Of a DNA stretch of 64,000 nt, positions 1-8,474 are shown piece after piece. The notes below the pieces were generated by a model. That model was given only the letters and a program-made list of their open reading frames with translations. It did no database searches and was not told where the DNA came from. The first letter of the stretch is position 1. The number at the start of each line of letters is the position of its first letter. Origin of the DNA: Oligoflexia bacterium (GTDB lineage: Bacteria > Bdellovibrionota > Bacteriovoracia > Bacteriovoracales > Bacteriovoracaceae); the NCBI GenBank assembly GCA_024229115.1, contig JAAEST010000053.1, forward strand, positions 62,001 through 126,000, read 5' to 3'. The position numbers and the translations under genes are program-made.

Positions 1-2
1 GG

Positions 3-200
3 CATGGTATTGCTCAAGATGCACTGCCTCGAATATTTGAGCCATTCTTTACAACAAAAGAAGTTGGAAAAGGTACAGGACTAGGTTTAAGTGTTGTTCA
101 AGGTATTGTCATCAATCATGGTGGTAGTATACTAGTAAACTCGGTTATTAATGAGGGAACTACCTTCTCTATCTTTCTTCCAACATTATCAAACTCGTAA
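3..200 (+). CDS. Sensor histidine kinase, C-terminal fragment (cut by window edge)
   Basis: The last 66 codons of a gene that begins before the window. The reading frame shows the F box (EPFFTTK) and G2 box (GKGTGLGLS) of the HATPase_c domain, followed by the usual final strand (TFSIFLPTL) and a TAA stop. This is the ATP-binding end of a two-component sensor kinase. The sensor and phosphoacceptor domains lie outside the window. A 64-bp gap separates it from the carboxypeptidase gene. Confidence 0.9.
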   Translation, partial: HGIAQDALPRIFEPFFTTKEVGKGTGLGLSVVQGIVINHGGSILVNSVINEGTTFSIFLPTLSNS

Positions 201-264
201 CATCTAACACTCATAGTCACTTTGAAAACTATGAAACAATAGAGGAAATTTCCATGGAGGGATT

Positions 265-1485
265 ATGTTTTCTAATAAGCTATTAGCTATTTTTATTTCT
301 TTATTTCTAACTCATCAAGCTTGGTCAAACACAATGCACTCTGTGCAAATTGATCTTAAAAAGAAAAGCGATCGTGACAAAGTGGCGAATATTATTCACC
401 TTGATCAAATTATTGGTGATAAAGGTTATGCTGTTGTTAATGAGCATGATCTCATGCAATTAAAGAAAGTTTTTCCAGCGAAAATTTTAAATATTAAAAA
501 ACTAGACTTCACTCAAGGTGAAACTATTCAAACTGAGAACTTTGAATTCCCTAAGGGGGATGAAGCTTTTCATACTTACCAAGAAGTTGTTGATACTCTT
601 AATGAATATGAAAGAAAGTATCCAAACCTAGCAACTGTTTTTGAATTTGGAAAATCTGTGGAAGGTCGTTCAATACCGGCCATCAAAATTACAGGTGTAA
701 AAAAAGTAAATAAAGATCAGTTTATTCCGGCTATTCTTTTTACAGGAAGCCATCATGCGAGAGAGCACCTTTCAACTGAAATCCCAATGCTTCTTATTAA
801 ACATATCTTAGATAACTATAGCTCTACTCCAGAAATCAAAAAGCTAATTGACTCAAGAGAAATTTACTTTGTTCCAATGCTTAATACTGATGGTGCGATG
901 TACGATATTGCAGGTAGAAAATATAAGATGTGGAGAAAGAATAGAACTAAGAATGATAGCCGTACTTACGGAGTTGATCTTAATAGAAATTACTCTTTTG
1001 GTTGGGGAACTGGAGGAAGTTCAAGAAGTCCTAATAGTGATGTTTATATGGGACCGAAACCATTTTCTGAACCAGAAACACAAGCCGTTAAGAAATTTGT
1101 TGAAGACAATGCCAATATTAGAGTTCTTCTAAGTTTTCATACTTTCAGTGAACTAATTCTCTACCCATGGGGAGGAAAGAATACTGGAATTGGTGGAGAA
1201 GACCAGAGAGTTTTCGAAAAAATGGCACAAACTATGTCTGGGTGGAATAAGTATAAACCAATGCAAGCTTCTGGATTATATATTGCCTCAGGTGATACTT
1301 GTGACTGGGCCTACGGTGAACATGGAATCTATTGCTTTACTTTCGAGCTAAGTCCTAAGTCAATGTGGTCAGGTGGATTCTATCCAGGTGCTAAAATAAT
1401 TGATAAAGTCTTTAGAGCTAATGTTAAGCCAGCTCTTTATCTAATTGATAAAGCGGCTGACCCTAAGGGAGTACTAAGACAATGA
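265..1485 (+). CDS. Exported M14-family zinc carboxypeptidase
   Basis: A 406-residue secreted metallocarboxypeptidase. A signal peptide covers about residues 1-21, followed by a roughly 75-residue propeptide-like stretch. Zinc ligands are seen as H164/E167 (HAREH) and H292 (SFHTF). The substrate-binding motif VDLNRNY is near 237-243 and the catalytic Glu is E361 in FTFELSP. All canonical M14 residues are present, so it should be active, removing C-terminal residues from peptides in the periplasm or outside the cell. A strong GGAGGG ribosome site precedes the ATG. Its stop overlaps the start of apt (ATGA), which suggests co-transcription. For a predator, digestion of prey protein is a plausible role (inference). 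Confidence 0.93.
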   Translation: MFSNKLLAIFISLFLTHQAWSNTMHSVQIDLKKKSDRDKVANIIHLDQIIGDKGYAVVNEHDLMQLKKVFPAKILNIKKLDFTQGETIQTENFEFPKGDEAFHTYQEVVDTLNEYERKYPNLATVFEFGKSVEGRSIPAIKITGVKKVNKDQFIPAILFTGSHHAREHLSTEIPMLLIKHILDNYSSTPEIKKLIDSREIYFVPMLNTDGAMYDIAGRKYKMWRKNRTKNDSRTYGVDLNRNYSFGWGTGGSSRSPNSDVYMGPKPFSEPETQAVKKFVEDNANIRVLLSFHTFSELILYPWGGKNTGIGGEDQRVFEKMAQTMSGWNKYKPMQASGLYIASGDTCDWAYGEHGIYCFTFELSPKSMWSGGFYPGAKIIDKVFRANVKPALYLIDKAADPKGVLRQ

Positions 1486-2009
1486 CAATTAAATCTAAAA
1501 TAAGAACGATTCCTCATTGGCCTAAAGAAGGAATCATGTTTCGTGATATTACGACTCTTCTAAAAGACCCTGATGGTCTAAAAGATACTATCGAAGAATT
1601 AGCCAAGAGATATGAGAGTTATGAATTTGATATTATCTGTGGAATTGAAGCTCGTGGTTTTATCCTAGGTGCGGCTCTCGCCTATCGCCTAGGAAAAGGC
1701 TTTATTCCGATCCGTAAAAAAGGAAAACTTCCAGGTGAAACCTATGAGCAAGATTATCAACTAGAATATGGTATTGATACTATCGAAGTTCATAAAGATG
1801 CTTTATCGCAAGGCCAATCAGTACTTCTCGTTGACGACCTTCTTGCAACTGGTGGCACGGTTCTTGGGGCCCATAAGTTGATTCAAAAAAGTGGAGCAAC
1901 GATTAAGGAAGCTTGTTTTATTGTCGACCTTCCTGATCTCAAAGGTGGCGAAAAACTTAGAGAGAATAATATTCCATTCTTCTCTCTTGTTGAATTTGAC
2001 GGTGAGTAG
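1482..2009 (+). CDS. apt: Adenine phosphoribosyltransferase
   Basis: A 175-residue cytosolic purine-salvage enzyme that converts adenine and PRPP to AMP. It has the family's normal length. It starts IRTIPHWPKEGIMFRDI, the typical APRT N-terminus, and carries the PRPP-binding motif VLLVDDLLATGG at about 114-125. The start overlaps the carboxypeptidase stop by 4 bp and the response regulator follows 2 bp after the stop, so translation is probably coupled. An adenine deaminase lies at 23860, so adenine could be salvaged by two routes. Confidence 0.96.
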   Translation: MTIKSKIRTIPHWPKEGIMFRDITTLLKDPDGLKDTIEELAKRYESYEFDIICGIEARGFILGAALAYRLGKGFIPIRKKGKLPGETYEQDYQLEYGIDTIEVHKDALSQGQSVLLVDDLLATGGTVLGAHKLIQKSGATIKEACFIVDLPDLKGGEKLRENNIPFFSLVEFDGE

Positions 2010-2011
2010 AA

Positions 2012-2737
2012 ATGCCAAAAAAAAGAATTCTATTAGTTGATGATGAGGTCATCATCACGCAAATCCTTACTGTAATTTTAGAAGATGAGTTTAATGCTAT
2101 TGTTAAATCTGCCCATTCAGGCAGAGAGGCGATAGATCTTCTTCGCGAAGACTCGGCCTTTGATCTTATTATCTCCGATTTTGGTATGCCTCATGGTACA
2201 GGGGAAGATCTCTTTAAGTATATTAAAGGTGAACTTAAACTCCCTATCCCATTTATTCTTTTTTCAGGGGGAACAATTGAAGAGTACGACTTCTTCAAAA
2301 ACGAAGTGAAGGATGAGAATCAATGTTACTTTGTTGAGAAACCATCTGATATAGAGATTATTAATGTTGTTAAAAGTTCCTTAGAAAGACAGGCTTCTTC
2401 TGATCGAGAGCAAATTATCGCCTCAAGTGCAGATAATTCTTATCTTCCAATGCCAATTGAAGTCCTTATTAAATATTTACATAAGCCATGTGATGTTTTT
2501 CTTAAGATCAATGATTCAAAGTATCTCAAAGTCTCAAGCAAACTTAATGATAGCTTTATCGAAGATATTGAAAGACAGAAAGATAAAGATGTAAAAGAGC
2601 TCTTTTTAGAAAAGCATGACTTTCTTAATTTCTTTCACTCACTTCAAGTTAAGCTTCAAGGTGATGATAACCAGGCTTCAAGTGGAAAGCGTATCCTTTT
2701 TGAAATTGCAGGACTCACAATTAATGTTGATCAGTAA
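2012..2737 (+). CDS. Response regulator, N-terminal part of a probable REC-HD-GYP gene split by an in-frame stop
   Basis: A REC domain covers residues 1-120, with the acidic pair D10/D11, phosphoacceptor D56 (LIISDFGMP) and conserved K110 (VEKP). A region of about 120 residues without a clear family follows. The TAA at 2735-2737 is followed in the same frame by 13 sense codons running straight into the HD-like ORF at 2777, with no other stop and no clear intergenic DNA. I infer the two ORFs were one gene, broken by a single nonsense change. The alternative is two adjacent genes, with the second weakly initiated. The gene starts 2 bp after apt. Confidence 0.85.
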   Translation: MPKKRILLVDDEVIITQILTVILEDEFNAIVKSAHSGREAIDLLREDSAFDLIISDFGMPHGTGEDLFKYIKGELKLPIPFILFSGGTIEEYDFFKNEVKDENQCYFVEKPSDIEIINVVKSSLERQASSDREQIIASSADNSYLPMPIEVLIKYLHKPCDVFLKINDSKYLKVSSKLNDSFIEDIERQKDKDVKELFLEKHDFLNFFHSLQVKLQGDDNQASSGKRILFEIAGLTINVDQ

Positions 2738-2776
2738 AAACTCGAAGACCTCAAAGTTCCCAAGTTTCATCAAGAG

Positions 2777-3379
2777 TTGGTGAATCAAACCCTTGAAGGT
2801 GTTGTGACTGACATTAAAAAGTCCTCTAATATTTTTAATATTCTTAGTGGATTTACTGAAGAAATTAATTACCTAAGTGACCATAGTATTCTTGTTATTT
2901 ATTTCTCATCTCTCATTGCCAAAAAGCTTGGATGGTTTAACGAAAAAATGTCGGCTCAGCTAGCATTAGCTGGTTTTTTCCACGACATCACCCTTAAAGA
3001 TGAGTTCTTAGCAAAAATTGAAAAGAAAGAAGAAATCTTTAACTTTGATGATGAAGAACAAAAGATTGTTCTAGAACATCCTGAAAAATGTAGCCAATTA
3101 GTCGAAAAATTCAACGAACATAATCAAGACGCCATTAGTATTATTTTAAACTCTCAAGAACTACCCAATGGTGACGGCTTTCCTAAAGGTCTTAATGCTC
3201 AGACTATACAGCCTCTAGCAGCACTCTTTATTCTCTCTCATAAGGTTGTCTCTTTACTTTTTGAAGATGGTTTTAAAATTGAGAATCTTGTGACTCATAT
3301 TCAAAACTTAGAAAAGGAATATGACCAAGGAAACTTTAAGAGACCTTATAAGGCCTTAAGAGAGATTCTCTTAGACTGA
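2777..3379 (+). CDS. Degenerate HD-GYP-like domain protein (probable C-terminal half of the split gene)
   Basis: A 200-residue HD-GYP-like domain in the same frame as the upstream response regulator. Recognisable pieces are the first helix with SDHS, an HD pair in FFHDI, HPEKCSQLVE matching the family's HP..G motif, and NGDGFPKGL matching the GYP segment. The His that normally opens the GYP motif is a Gln here (SQELPNG), so metal binding and cyclic-di-GMP hydrolysis may be lost. Possible starts are TTG 2777 or GTG 2780, both with only a weak ribosome site. That favours a former fusion with the REC protein. The last 9 bp overlap the convergent EamA gene. Confidence 0.75.
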   Translation: MVNQTLEGVVTDIKKSSNIFNILSGFTEEINYLSDHSILVIYFSSLIAKKLGWFNEKMSAQLALAGFFHDITLKDEFLAKIEKKEEIFNFDDEEQKIVLEHPEKCSQLVEKFNEHNQDAISIILNSQELPNGDGFPKGLNAQTIQPLAALFILSHKVVSLLFEDGFKIENLVTHIQNLEKEYDQGNFKRPYKALREILLD

Positions 3380-4276
3380 TCTCTTCTCTCGTTTTGGTCT
3401 TAGCACGACAGGAATAAGGCCAACAGCGATTAAGATCAGCACACAACCAAAAATCATCAGTGGACTTAATTTTTCATTGAAGAGTAAATAACCAAAGAAT
3501 GAGCTGAAAACACTTTCCATAAGAAAGACCATACCCACGATATGGGCCTTAATTCCCTTTTGAGCATAAACCTGAATTGAAAAAGCAATAATACTAGAAA
3601 AAATAGAAAGAATGATAAAACCCCAAAGACTTGATCCTAGTTGTAATGCTTTAACAGATGTTAAAACAGAAATATTTGGAATCCCTTCAAATATAAAACC
3701 AAAGGGAATTGAAATTAGGGCCACAATATAGATTTGCTGAAGATTAAAGACAAATGAATCTACTTCTGAGCAAAAACGATCGATTAAGATGATATGAAAA
3801 CTAAAAAAAAGAGCACTCATTAAAATGAATAGATCACCTGTATTTATATTGGAAAATTCTAATTCACAGAGAAAAGCTACTCCTATCAAACTTAGGCCAA
3901 GTAGGGCCCAGAAACTTTTTCTAAAAGTCTGCTTAAACCAGACAAGACATATTATTGGAGTAAAGAGAGCGTAGAAAGTAGTAAGAAAACCACTTTTAGA
4001 TAATGTCGTAAGACCAATTCCAATTGTTTGGAGCTGAAGAGCCAACCATAAAGTAGCTCCGCAGTAGAGAGCATTTCTCGAATAGAATAATTCTTTCAAA
4101 GGTATTTTTCTTTTTGTCGAAAGAAAGAGAGTAATAAAAATTCCAAAAATAGCAGCAAAGACAAATCGTAGTCCGTTACTCCAAACGGGGCCAAAATCAA
4201 TAAGGGTCCATCTAGTACCTACAAAGCCGGCACCCCAAATAAATGTGGCAAGAATAAGAAGAGACAGCTTTAACAT
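3371..4276 (-). CDS. EamA/DMT-superfamily membrane transporter
   Basis: A 301-residue inner-membrane protein with about ten hydrophobic segments in two repeated EamA halves and a Lys/Arg-rich C-terminus. The opening FIWGAGFVGTRW is typical of drug/metabolite exporters of the 10-TM type. The substrate cannot be told from sequence. It lies 3 bp downstream of the FliG-like gene on the same strand, so the two are probably co-transcribed. Its 3' end overlaps the HD-GYP-like ORF by 9 bp. Confidence 0.88.
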   Translation of the reverse strand: MLKLSLLILATFIWGAGFVGTRWTLIDFGPVWSNGLRFVFAAIFGIFITLFLSTKRKIPLKELFYSRNALYCGATLWLALQLQTIGIGLTTLSKSGFLTTFYALFTPIICLVWFKQTFRKSFWALLGLSLIGVAFLCELEFSNINTGDLFILMSALFFSFHIILIDRFCSEVDSFVFNLQQIYIVALISIPFGFIFEGIPNISVLTSVKALQLGSSLWGFIILSIFSSIIAFSIQVYAQKGIKAHIVGMVFLMESVFSSFFGYLLFNEKLSPLMIFGCVLILIAVGLIPVVLRPKREKRSV

Positions 4277-4279
4277 AAA

Positions 4280-4705
4280 TTAAACATACTCTTCATTGTC
4301 TTTCTTGAGAATAAGCTTACCTTGATCTACTTTTTCTCTCACAACTTTCAAGATTTTTTCTTGGGCCTCAAGTACTTTAGATTTCTCAACTTTAGGACCA
4401 TTCAAGACATCTTCGATATCTCTTTTTAATCCCTTCGGAAGATTACTCATGAAATAGTTTCGAACCTCATCTTCTTCGATCTTAAGAGATAATGCTAAAT
4501 CATCAGTATTAATCCATGTCACAAATTCTGTTAACATTTTCGGAGTCATTAATATTAAATCTTTGAACTCAACTAAGTTCTTCTTTAACAACTCAGCGAT
4601 CTCAGGATCCTTTTGAGCGATTAAGGCAAGAACTCTTAATCTTCCTTCGGGATCAAGACCTGAAAGTAATTTAGCCGCTTCTTTTACTCCACCTCTAAAT
4701 GGCAT
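4280..4705 (-). CDS. Short FliG-like protein (middle/C-terminal motor-switch domains only)
   Basis: A 141-residue cytosolic protein. From about residue 45 it follows the FliG C-terminal domain: FKDLILM, a TDDLALSLK segment, the helix EVRNYFMSNLPKGLKRDIED, and an ending VLEAQEKILKVVRE...GKLIL like the family's VEeAQ..I...R.L...G.I.L. The first 45 residues look like the end of an ARM-type FliG middle domain. FliG is normally about 330 residues with an N-terminal FliF-binding domain, which is absent here, and no other flagellar gene is nearby. The role could be a rotor-interacting or decoy protein (inference). The ribosome site AAAGGA sits before the ATG. Confidence 0.7.
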   Translation of the reverse strand: MPFRGGVKEAAKLLSGLDPEGRLRVLALIAQKDPEIAELLKKNLVEFKDLILMTPKMLTEFVTWINTDDLALSLKIEEDEVRNYFMSNLPKGLKRDIEDVLNGPKVEKSKVLEAQEKILKVVREKVDQGKLILKKDNEEYV

Positions 4706-4750
4706 AAGCTATCCTTTTACTGGCATGAAAATTCATTATATAATATTTTC

Positions 4751-5092
4751 ATGAAATATATATTGCTCGCCATGTTATTTATTCTTAGCTCTTGCTCTGG
4801 TACGCGCAAAAATACGATTATTGTGGATAAGACCTATTTGGTTAAAACTCGTGTAGAAAAAGGAGTCACAGTCGGTGGTAAAGCCGCTTATCTCATTACC
4901 AAAGTTTTGAGGATGAATAAGATTAAAAGGAATAAGGCCATCGCTGCCATAAGAAATTTTTGTTCTAAGAATCACTTTAGTATTTTAGTTGAGACTCATG
5001 AAGATTCTCAAAAACTTAATAAATCAAAACTAGGTTTAATGAGAAATTTTAAACCTGGAACATATAATTTAATTACTTTCCAGTGTCACTAA
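4751..5092 (+). CDS. Small lipoprotein, function unknown
   Basis: A 113-residue predicted lipoprotein. It has a short hydrophobic leader with lipobox LSSC at about residues 12-15, then a basic domain with two further Cys residues. No family recognised. It is 1 bp upstream of the single-domain response regulator at 5094 and probably co-transcribed with it. It is divergent from the FliG-like gene, so the 45-bp gap must hold both promoters. Confidence 0.75.
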   Translation: MKYILLAMLFILSSCSGTRKNTIIVDKTYLVKTRVEKGVTVGGKAAYLITKVLRMNKIKRNKAIAAIRNFCSKNHFSILVETHEDSQKLNKSKLGLMRNFKPGTYNLITFQCH

Positions 5093-5093
5093 T

Positions 5094-5507
5094 ATGAAAA
5101 AAATTGATCCAAATTTAAGTAATGCTTGTTTCCTAGTTTTAGAAGATGACGAAAATGTCAGAGATGCTCTTATTGATGACCTAGAAGCTCTTGGCATCAA
5201 AGGTAAGTTCTACCAAGCATCTTCAATTGAAGAGGCCCATACAATTTTAGAAACAGTTACACCAGATATGATACTAAGTGACTGGAACCTAGATGGTCCC
5301 TCAGGTTTTGATTTCTTAATTGAAGCAAAAATGAATGATAAGTTAAAGAATAAACCTTTTGTCATGATCACGGGAAATGATGAGATTAGTGGAGTCTTAG
5401 TGGCCATGAAAAGAGGAGCTGACGACTATCTAATTAAACCGTGGACTCAAGAAGAACTCTTGCTGAAGATTTCATTTGCTTGGGAAAAGCATAATTCTAT
5501 TTCTTAG
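5094..5507 (+). CDS. Single-domain (CheY-like) response regulator
   Basis: A 137-residue stand-alone REC domain with acidic residues near E17-D19, phosphoacceptor D63 (LSDWNLDGP), T93 (MITG) and K115 (YLIKPW), all intact. There is no output domain, so it probably acts by protein contact or in a phosphorelay. It follows the lipoprotein gene closely, and its 3' end overlaps the oppositely oriented REC gene at 5497 by 11 bp. The cognate kinase is not evident here. Confidence 0.92.
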   Translation: MKKIDPNLSNACFLVLEDDENVRDALIDDLEALGIKGKFYQASSIEEAHTILETVTPDMILSDWNLDGPSGFDFLIEAKMNDKLKNKPFVMITGNDEISGVLVAMKRGADDYLIKPWTQEELLLKISFAWEKHNSIS

Positions 5508-6027
5508 TGAGGTTTTTTAAAAAATCGGTAGATTGAGCATTTGAACCTTGATTCTGCTCTACTGGTTTTTCAGGTTCTTCATTTCCAGATTCAACCGAAG
5601 GCTCATCAAATAAAGCATCGATATCGTCCATCGACTCTTTAGATTCTTTAATATCACTTGCCGACTTTTCACTCAGCATTTTAAAAACTTTGTCAGTTAT
5701 CTCTTCACCAGTAAATGGTTTTTTTAGCATCTCAATGGTCCCTTCATTTTTTTCAATAAAGTTATCGGTAAAGAAGCCACTTATTGCGAGACTTGGAGTA
5801 TTTTGATTAGGAGATCCTTCACTTCTTGCAGCCTTAAAGATTTCACCACCATTTAATCCATGTATATTTAGATCAAAAATAATAATGGCAAACTCTTCGG
5901 CCTTAACAACTTCTACTGCATCTTTAATAGTCGTTGCCATTTTCACAGTAGAAAACATATCGCCCACATAAGATTCTATGAGTTCACAGATTTCAATTTC
6001 ATCATCGACGATTAATAGTGATTCCAT
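5497..6027 (-). CDS. Response regulator with acidic disordered tail
   Basis: A 176-residue protein. The REC domain covers residues 1-115 with D8/D9, phosphoacceptor D52 (IIIFDLNIHG), and K103 in LKKPF. A tail of about 60 residues rich in Glu, Ser, Asp and Asn follows (residues 115-176), with no recognisable DNA-binding domain. It may act by protein contact through the tail. It converges with the CheY-like gene at 5094, overlapping its 3' end by 11 bp, and lies 48 bp upstream of nothing on its own strand other than the start of its own promoter region; the ABC importer genes begin further right. Confidence 0.88.
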   Translation of the reverse strand: MESLLIVDDEIEICELIESYVGDMFSTVKMATTIKDAVEVVKAEEFAIIIFDLNIHGLNGGEIFKAARSEGSPNQNTPSLAISGFFTDNFIEKNEGTIEMLKKPFTGEEITDKVFKMLSEKSASDIKESKESMDDIDALFDEPSVESGNEEPEKPVEQNQGSNAQSTDFLKNLTKK

Positions 6028-6075
6028 AAGCTAATTATAGCCTAGTAATCCACTTGTGAAATATGGAGGAATAAT

Positions 6076-6801
6076 TTAACTAATGAAGTTAGCTACGAAG
6101 TCATTCGCCGGTGCTTGACGAATTTCCTCAGGAGTTCCCATTTGAACAATATCACCTTTATTCATAATGACAATTCTATCTGACATCGTGAAAGCTTCTA
6201 TTTGATCATGGGTTACATAGATACATGTGATCTTAAATTGCTGTTGAATCTTTCTTATATCTCCACGCATCTTTTCTCTTAATTTCGCATCAAGATTTGA
6301 TAGAGGTTCATCAAGCAGCAGTACTTTTGGTCTGGCCACAAGACCTCTGGCCAATGCAACTCTTTGTTGCTGTCCACCAGATAACTCATTTGGCATTCTA
6401 TTTTCAAGACCAGATAATTCTACAATATCAAGAATCTCTTTTACCTTAGACTCAATCTCAGTCTTTGATGCTTTTTCAATTTTTAGTGGGTAAGCAATAT
6501 TATCGAAGACATTCATATGAGGCCAAACCGCATAACTTTGAAATACCATCCCAACTTTTCTATTTTCAGGAGGTACAAACTCTGAAGACTTACCGGTAGA
6601 AACAGTGACATTATCAATCTTTATCACTCCCCCAGTATTATGTTCTAATCCTGCGACCATTCTTAGGCAGGTGGTCTTTCCACATCCAGAAGGGCCAAGA
6701 AAAGATACAAACTCTCCATCATTAATACTGAGATTGAAATCATGAATAACTTTTACATCACCATAAGATTTGATTACTTGGTTGAATTCTACCGTACTCA
6801 T
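6076..6801 (-). CDS. ABC transporter ATPase, FbpC/PotA-type, short form
   Basis: A 241-residue ATPase, probably powering the neighbouring iron(III)-type importer. Walker A GPSGCGKTT is at 36-44, signature LSGGQQQR at 140-147, Walker B LLLDEP at 161-166, and switch His198. FbpC and PotA relatives are usually about 350 residues with a C-terminal TOBE regulatory domain. This protein stops just after the nucleotide-binding domain, so that regulation is missing. Its ATG overlaps the permease stop by 4 bp, supporting one operon in the order 9470 to 6076. Confidence 0.92.
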   Translation of the reverse strand: MSTVEFNQVIKSYGDVKVIHDFNLSINDGEFVSFLGPSGCGKTTCLRMVAGLEHNTGGVIKIDNVTVSTGKSSEFVPPENRKVGMVFQSYAVWPHMNVFDNIAYPLKIEKASKTEIESKVKEILDIVELSGLENRMPNELSGGQQQRVALARGLVARPKVLLLDEPLSNLDAKLREKMRGDIRKIQQQFKITCIYVTHDQIEAFTMSDRIVIMNKGDIVQMGTPEEIRQAPANDFVANFIS

Positions 6802-8468
6802 AGTCCGTACTTCCCTTTTGAAATAAACTTAACAAAGAAATTTATTGCTGCCACAAATAATATTGTCATTAAAGCTAATACTGCAGATCCACCTCCACTA
6901 GCATCAGCATATTCTTGAAGTTGGAAAATTAATGTCCCTAATGTTTCTGTCCCCGGTCCAGAAAGAAGAATCGTCATAGTTAATTCACTAAAGGCAGGCA
7001 TAAAGATTAAAAACCAACTGGCCACAAGAGCTGGCTTCATAAGAGGAAACCAAATCGTCTTTAAAGTTGTTAACCAATCGGCACCACTTACACGAGCAGC
7101 TTCAGCAAGCACATCATCAATTTGGGCCAATCCATCACCAGTAGTTCTCACTCCAAAGTTTAAATATTTGGCTATATAAGCAAGGACAATAAATGTCAGT
7201 GTATTATAAAGACCTATTCGAAATCCGAAGATTGAAAAACTTGAAAAAGCTAAAATAAAGGCCAAGGCCACAACCGTCCCAGGAGACGCGTAAGGAAGTG
7301 AAGCAAAAACTTCGACCATTCCACGCCCTTTTAATTTAGTTTTCACATTAATATAGCTAAGAAAGAGACCAAGTGTTGTCGCAATGGTTGCCGCCCAAAA
7401 GCCAAGAGAGAGAGAATTCCATAATGCTCTTGGTGTCTCATCAGTTTCAAAAAAGATTTTTGAAAAGTTTTGCAGACCAAAGTTGTCAAAAGAAAGTACA
7501 CCTTGAACTTTAGAAAATGCACTAAAGGCTATTCCAAATATTGGAATCACAAAAACGAGTGAAAAGAGTCCATAGAGAAAGAGCTTAACCAGCCAACTAT
7601 AACTTCCTAAAACTAAATATGAAGGTCTTGCCGTCTTTCCTCCTACAACTTGAAACTTCTTATTCTTCAGTAAACGCTGATTAGAAAAGAGAACAATTAA
7701 CGAAAGAATAAGAAGAATAATTGACAAGGCACCTGCCTGAAAGATCCCACTCATACTTCCCATTTTTTGAAAGGTATAAATCTTTGTCGTCATTAAATAA
7801 ATACGAGCTGGATTCCCAATCATAGCAGGAACTCCAAAACTGGCAGCACTTGCTAAGAAAACAAGTAATAATCCTGAAAATAAACTTGGTAAGGCCAGAG
7901 GAAGAGTGATGTCATAGAAAACTTTTATCGGTCCTGCCCCACTCAATCGAGCAGCTTCTTCTAGAGAAGGATCCATACGATCAAAAGCCGCTAATAAACT
8001 AAGAAGTATATACGTGTAGAAAAAACTACTCATCACCCAGACAAGTCCACCAAGTGAATAAATATTCAACCATGAAGTTCCCGTGACTATATTCAGAAGC
8101 CCCATTTTTGGATTTCCTAAGATGATCCAAGCAATCGCTCCAATATAAGGAGGAATAGCATATGGAAGGCAGAAAAGTGTTCTCCACCTCTTCTTATTTC
8201 TTAGATCAGTACGAGAAAGAATGAAGGCCAATGGTAGGGCCAAGATAAGACTGAGCAAAGAAGTAAGAAAGCTAACAATCACAGTATTCTTAATGGCCAA
8301 CATTGTTGACTTAGATCCAAAGGCCTTAGAAAAGTAAAGAAAGTCGAGAGTGTCATTTGGAAAAATTACTTTCGAAATGAGAACTAAGAATGGATATAAA
8401 CATAATCCAAAAAGTAAAAATAAAGAGAGCCCTAGTGAAAACTTAGGGCCCTTTAAATATCTAAGCAT
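6798..8468 (-). CDS. Fused two-module ABC permease, FbpB-type
   Basis: A 556-residue inner-membrane protein with about twelve hydrophobic segments in two homologous permease halves. Each half carries an EAA loop that contacts the ATPase: EEAARLSGAGPIKVFYD in the first and AEAARVSGADWLTTLKT in the second. The duplicated architecture is that of the FbpB/SfuB iron(III) family. It sits between the binding-protein gene (6-bp gap) and the ATPase gene (4-bp overlap). Confidence 0.93.
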   Translation of the reverse strand: MLRYLKGPKFSLGLSLFLLFGLCLYPFLVLISKVIFPNDTLDFLYFSKAFGSKSTMLAIKNTVIVSFLTSLLSLILALPLAFILSRTDLRNKKRWRTLFCLPYAIPPYIGAIAWIILGNPKMGLLNIVTGTSWLNIYSLGGLVWVMSSFFYTYILLSLLAAFDRMDPSLEEAARLSGAGPIKVFYDITLPLALPSLFSGLLLVFLASAASFGVPAMIGNPARIYLMTTKIYTFQKMGSMSGIFQAGALSIILLILSLIVLFSNQRLLKNKKFQVVGGKTARPSYLVLGSYSWLVKLFLYGLFSLVFVIPIFGIAFSAFSKVQGVLSFDNFGLQNFSKIFFETDETPRALWNSLSLGFWAATIATTLGLFLSYINVKTKLKGRGMVEVFASLPYASPGTVVALAFILAFSSFSIFGFRIGLYNTLTFIVLAYIAKYLNFGVRTTGDGLAQIDDVLAEAARVSGADWLTTLKTIWFPLMKPALVASWFLIFMPAFSELTMTILLSGPGTETLGTLIFQLQEYADASGGGSAVLALMTILFVAAINFFVKFISKGKYGL

Positions 8469-8474
8469 AATATC

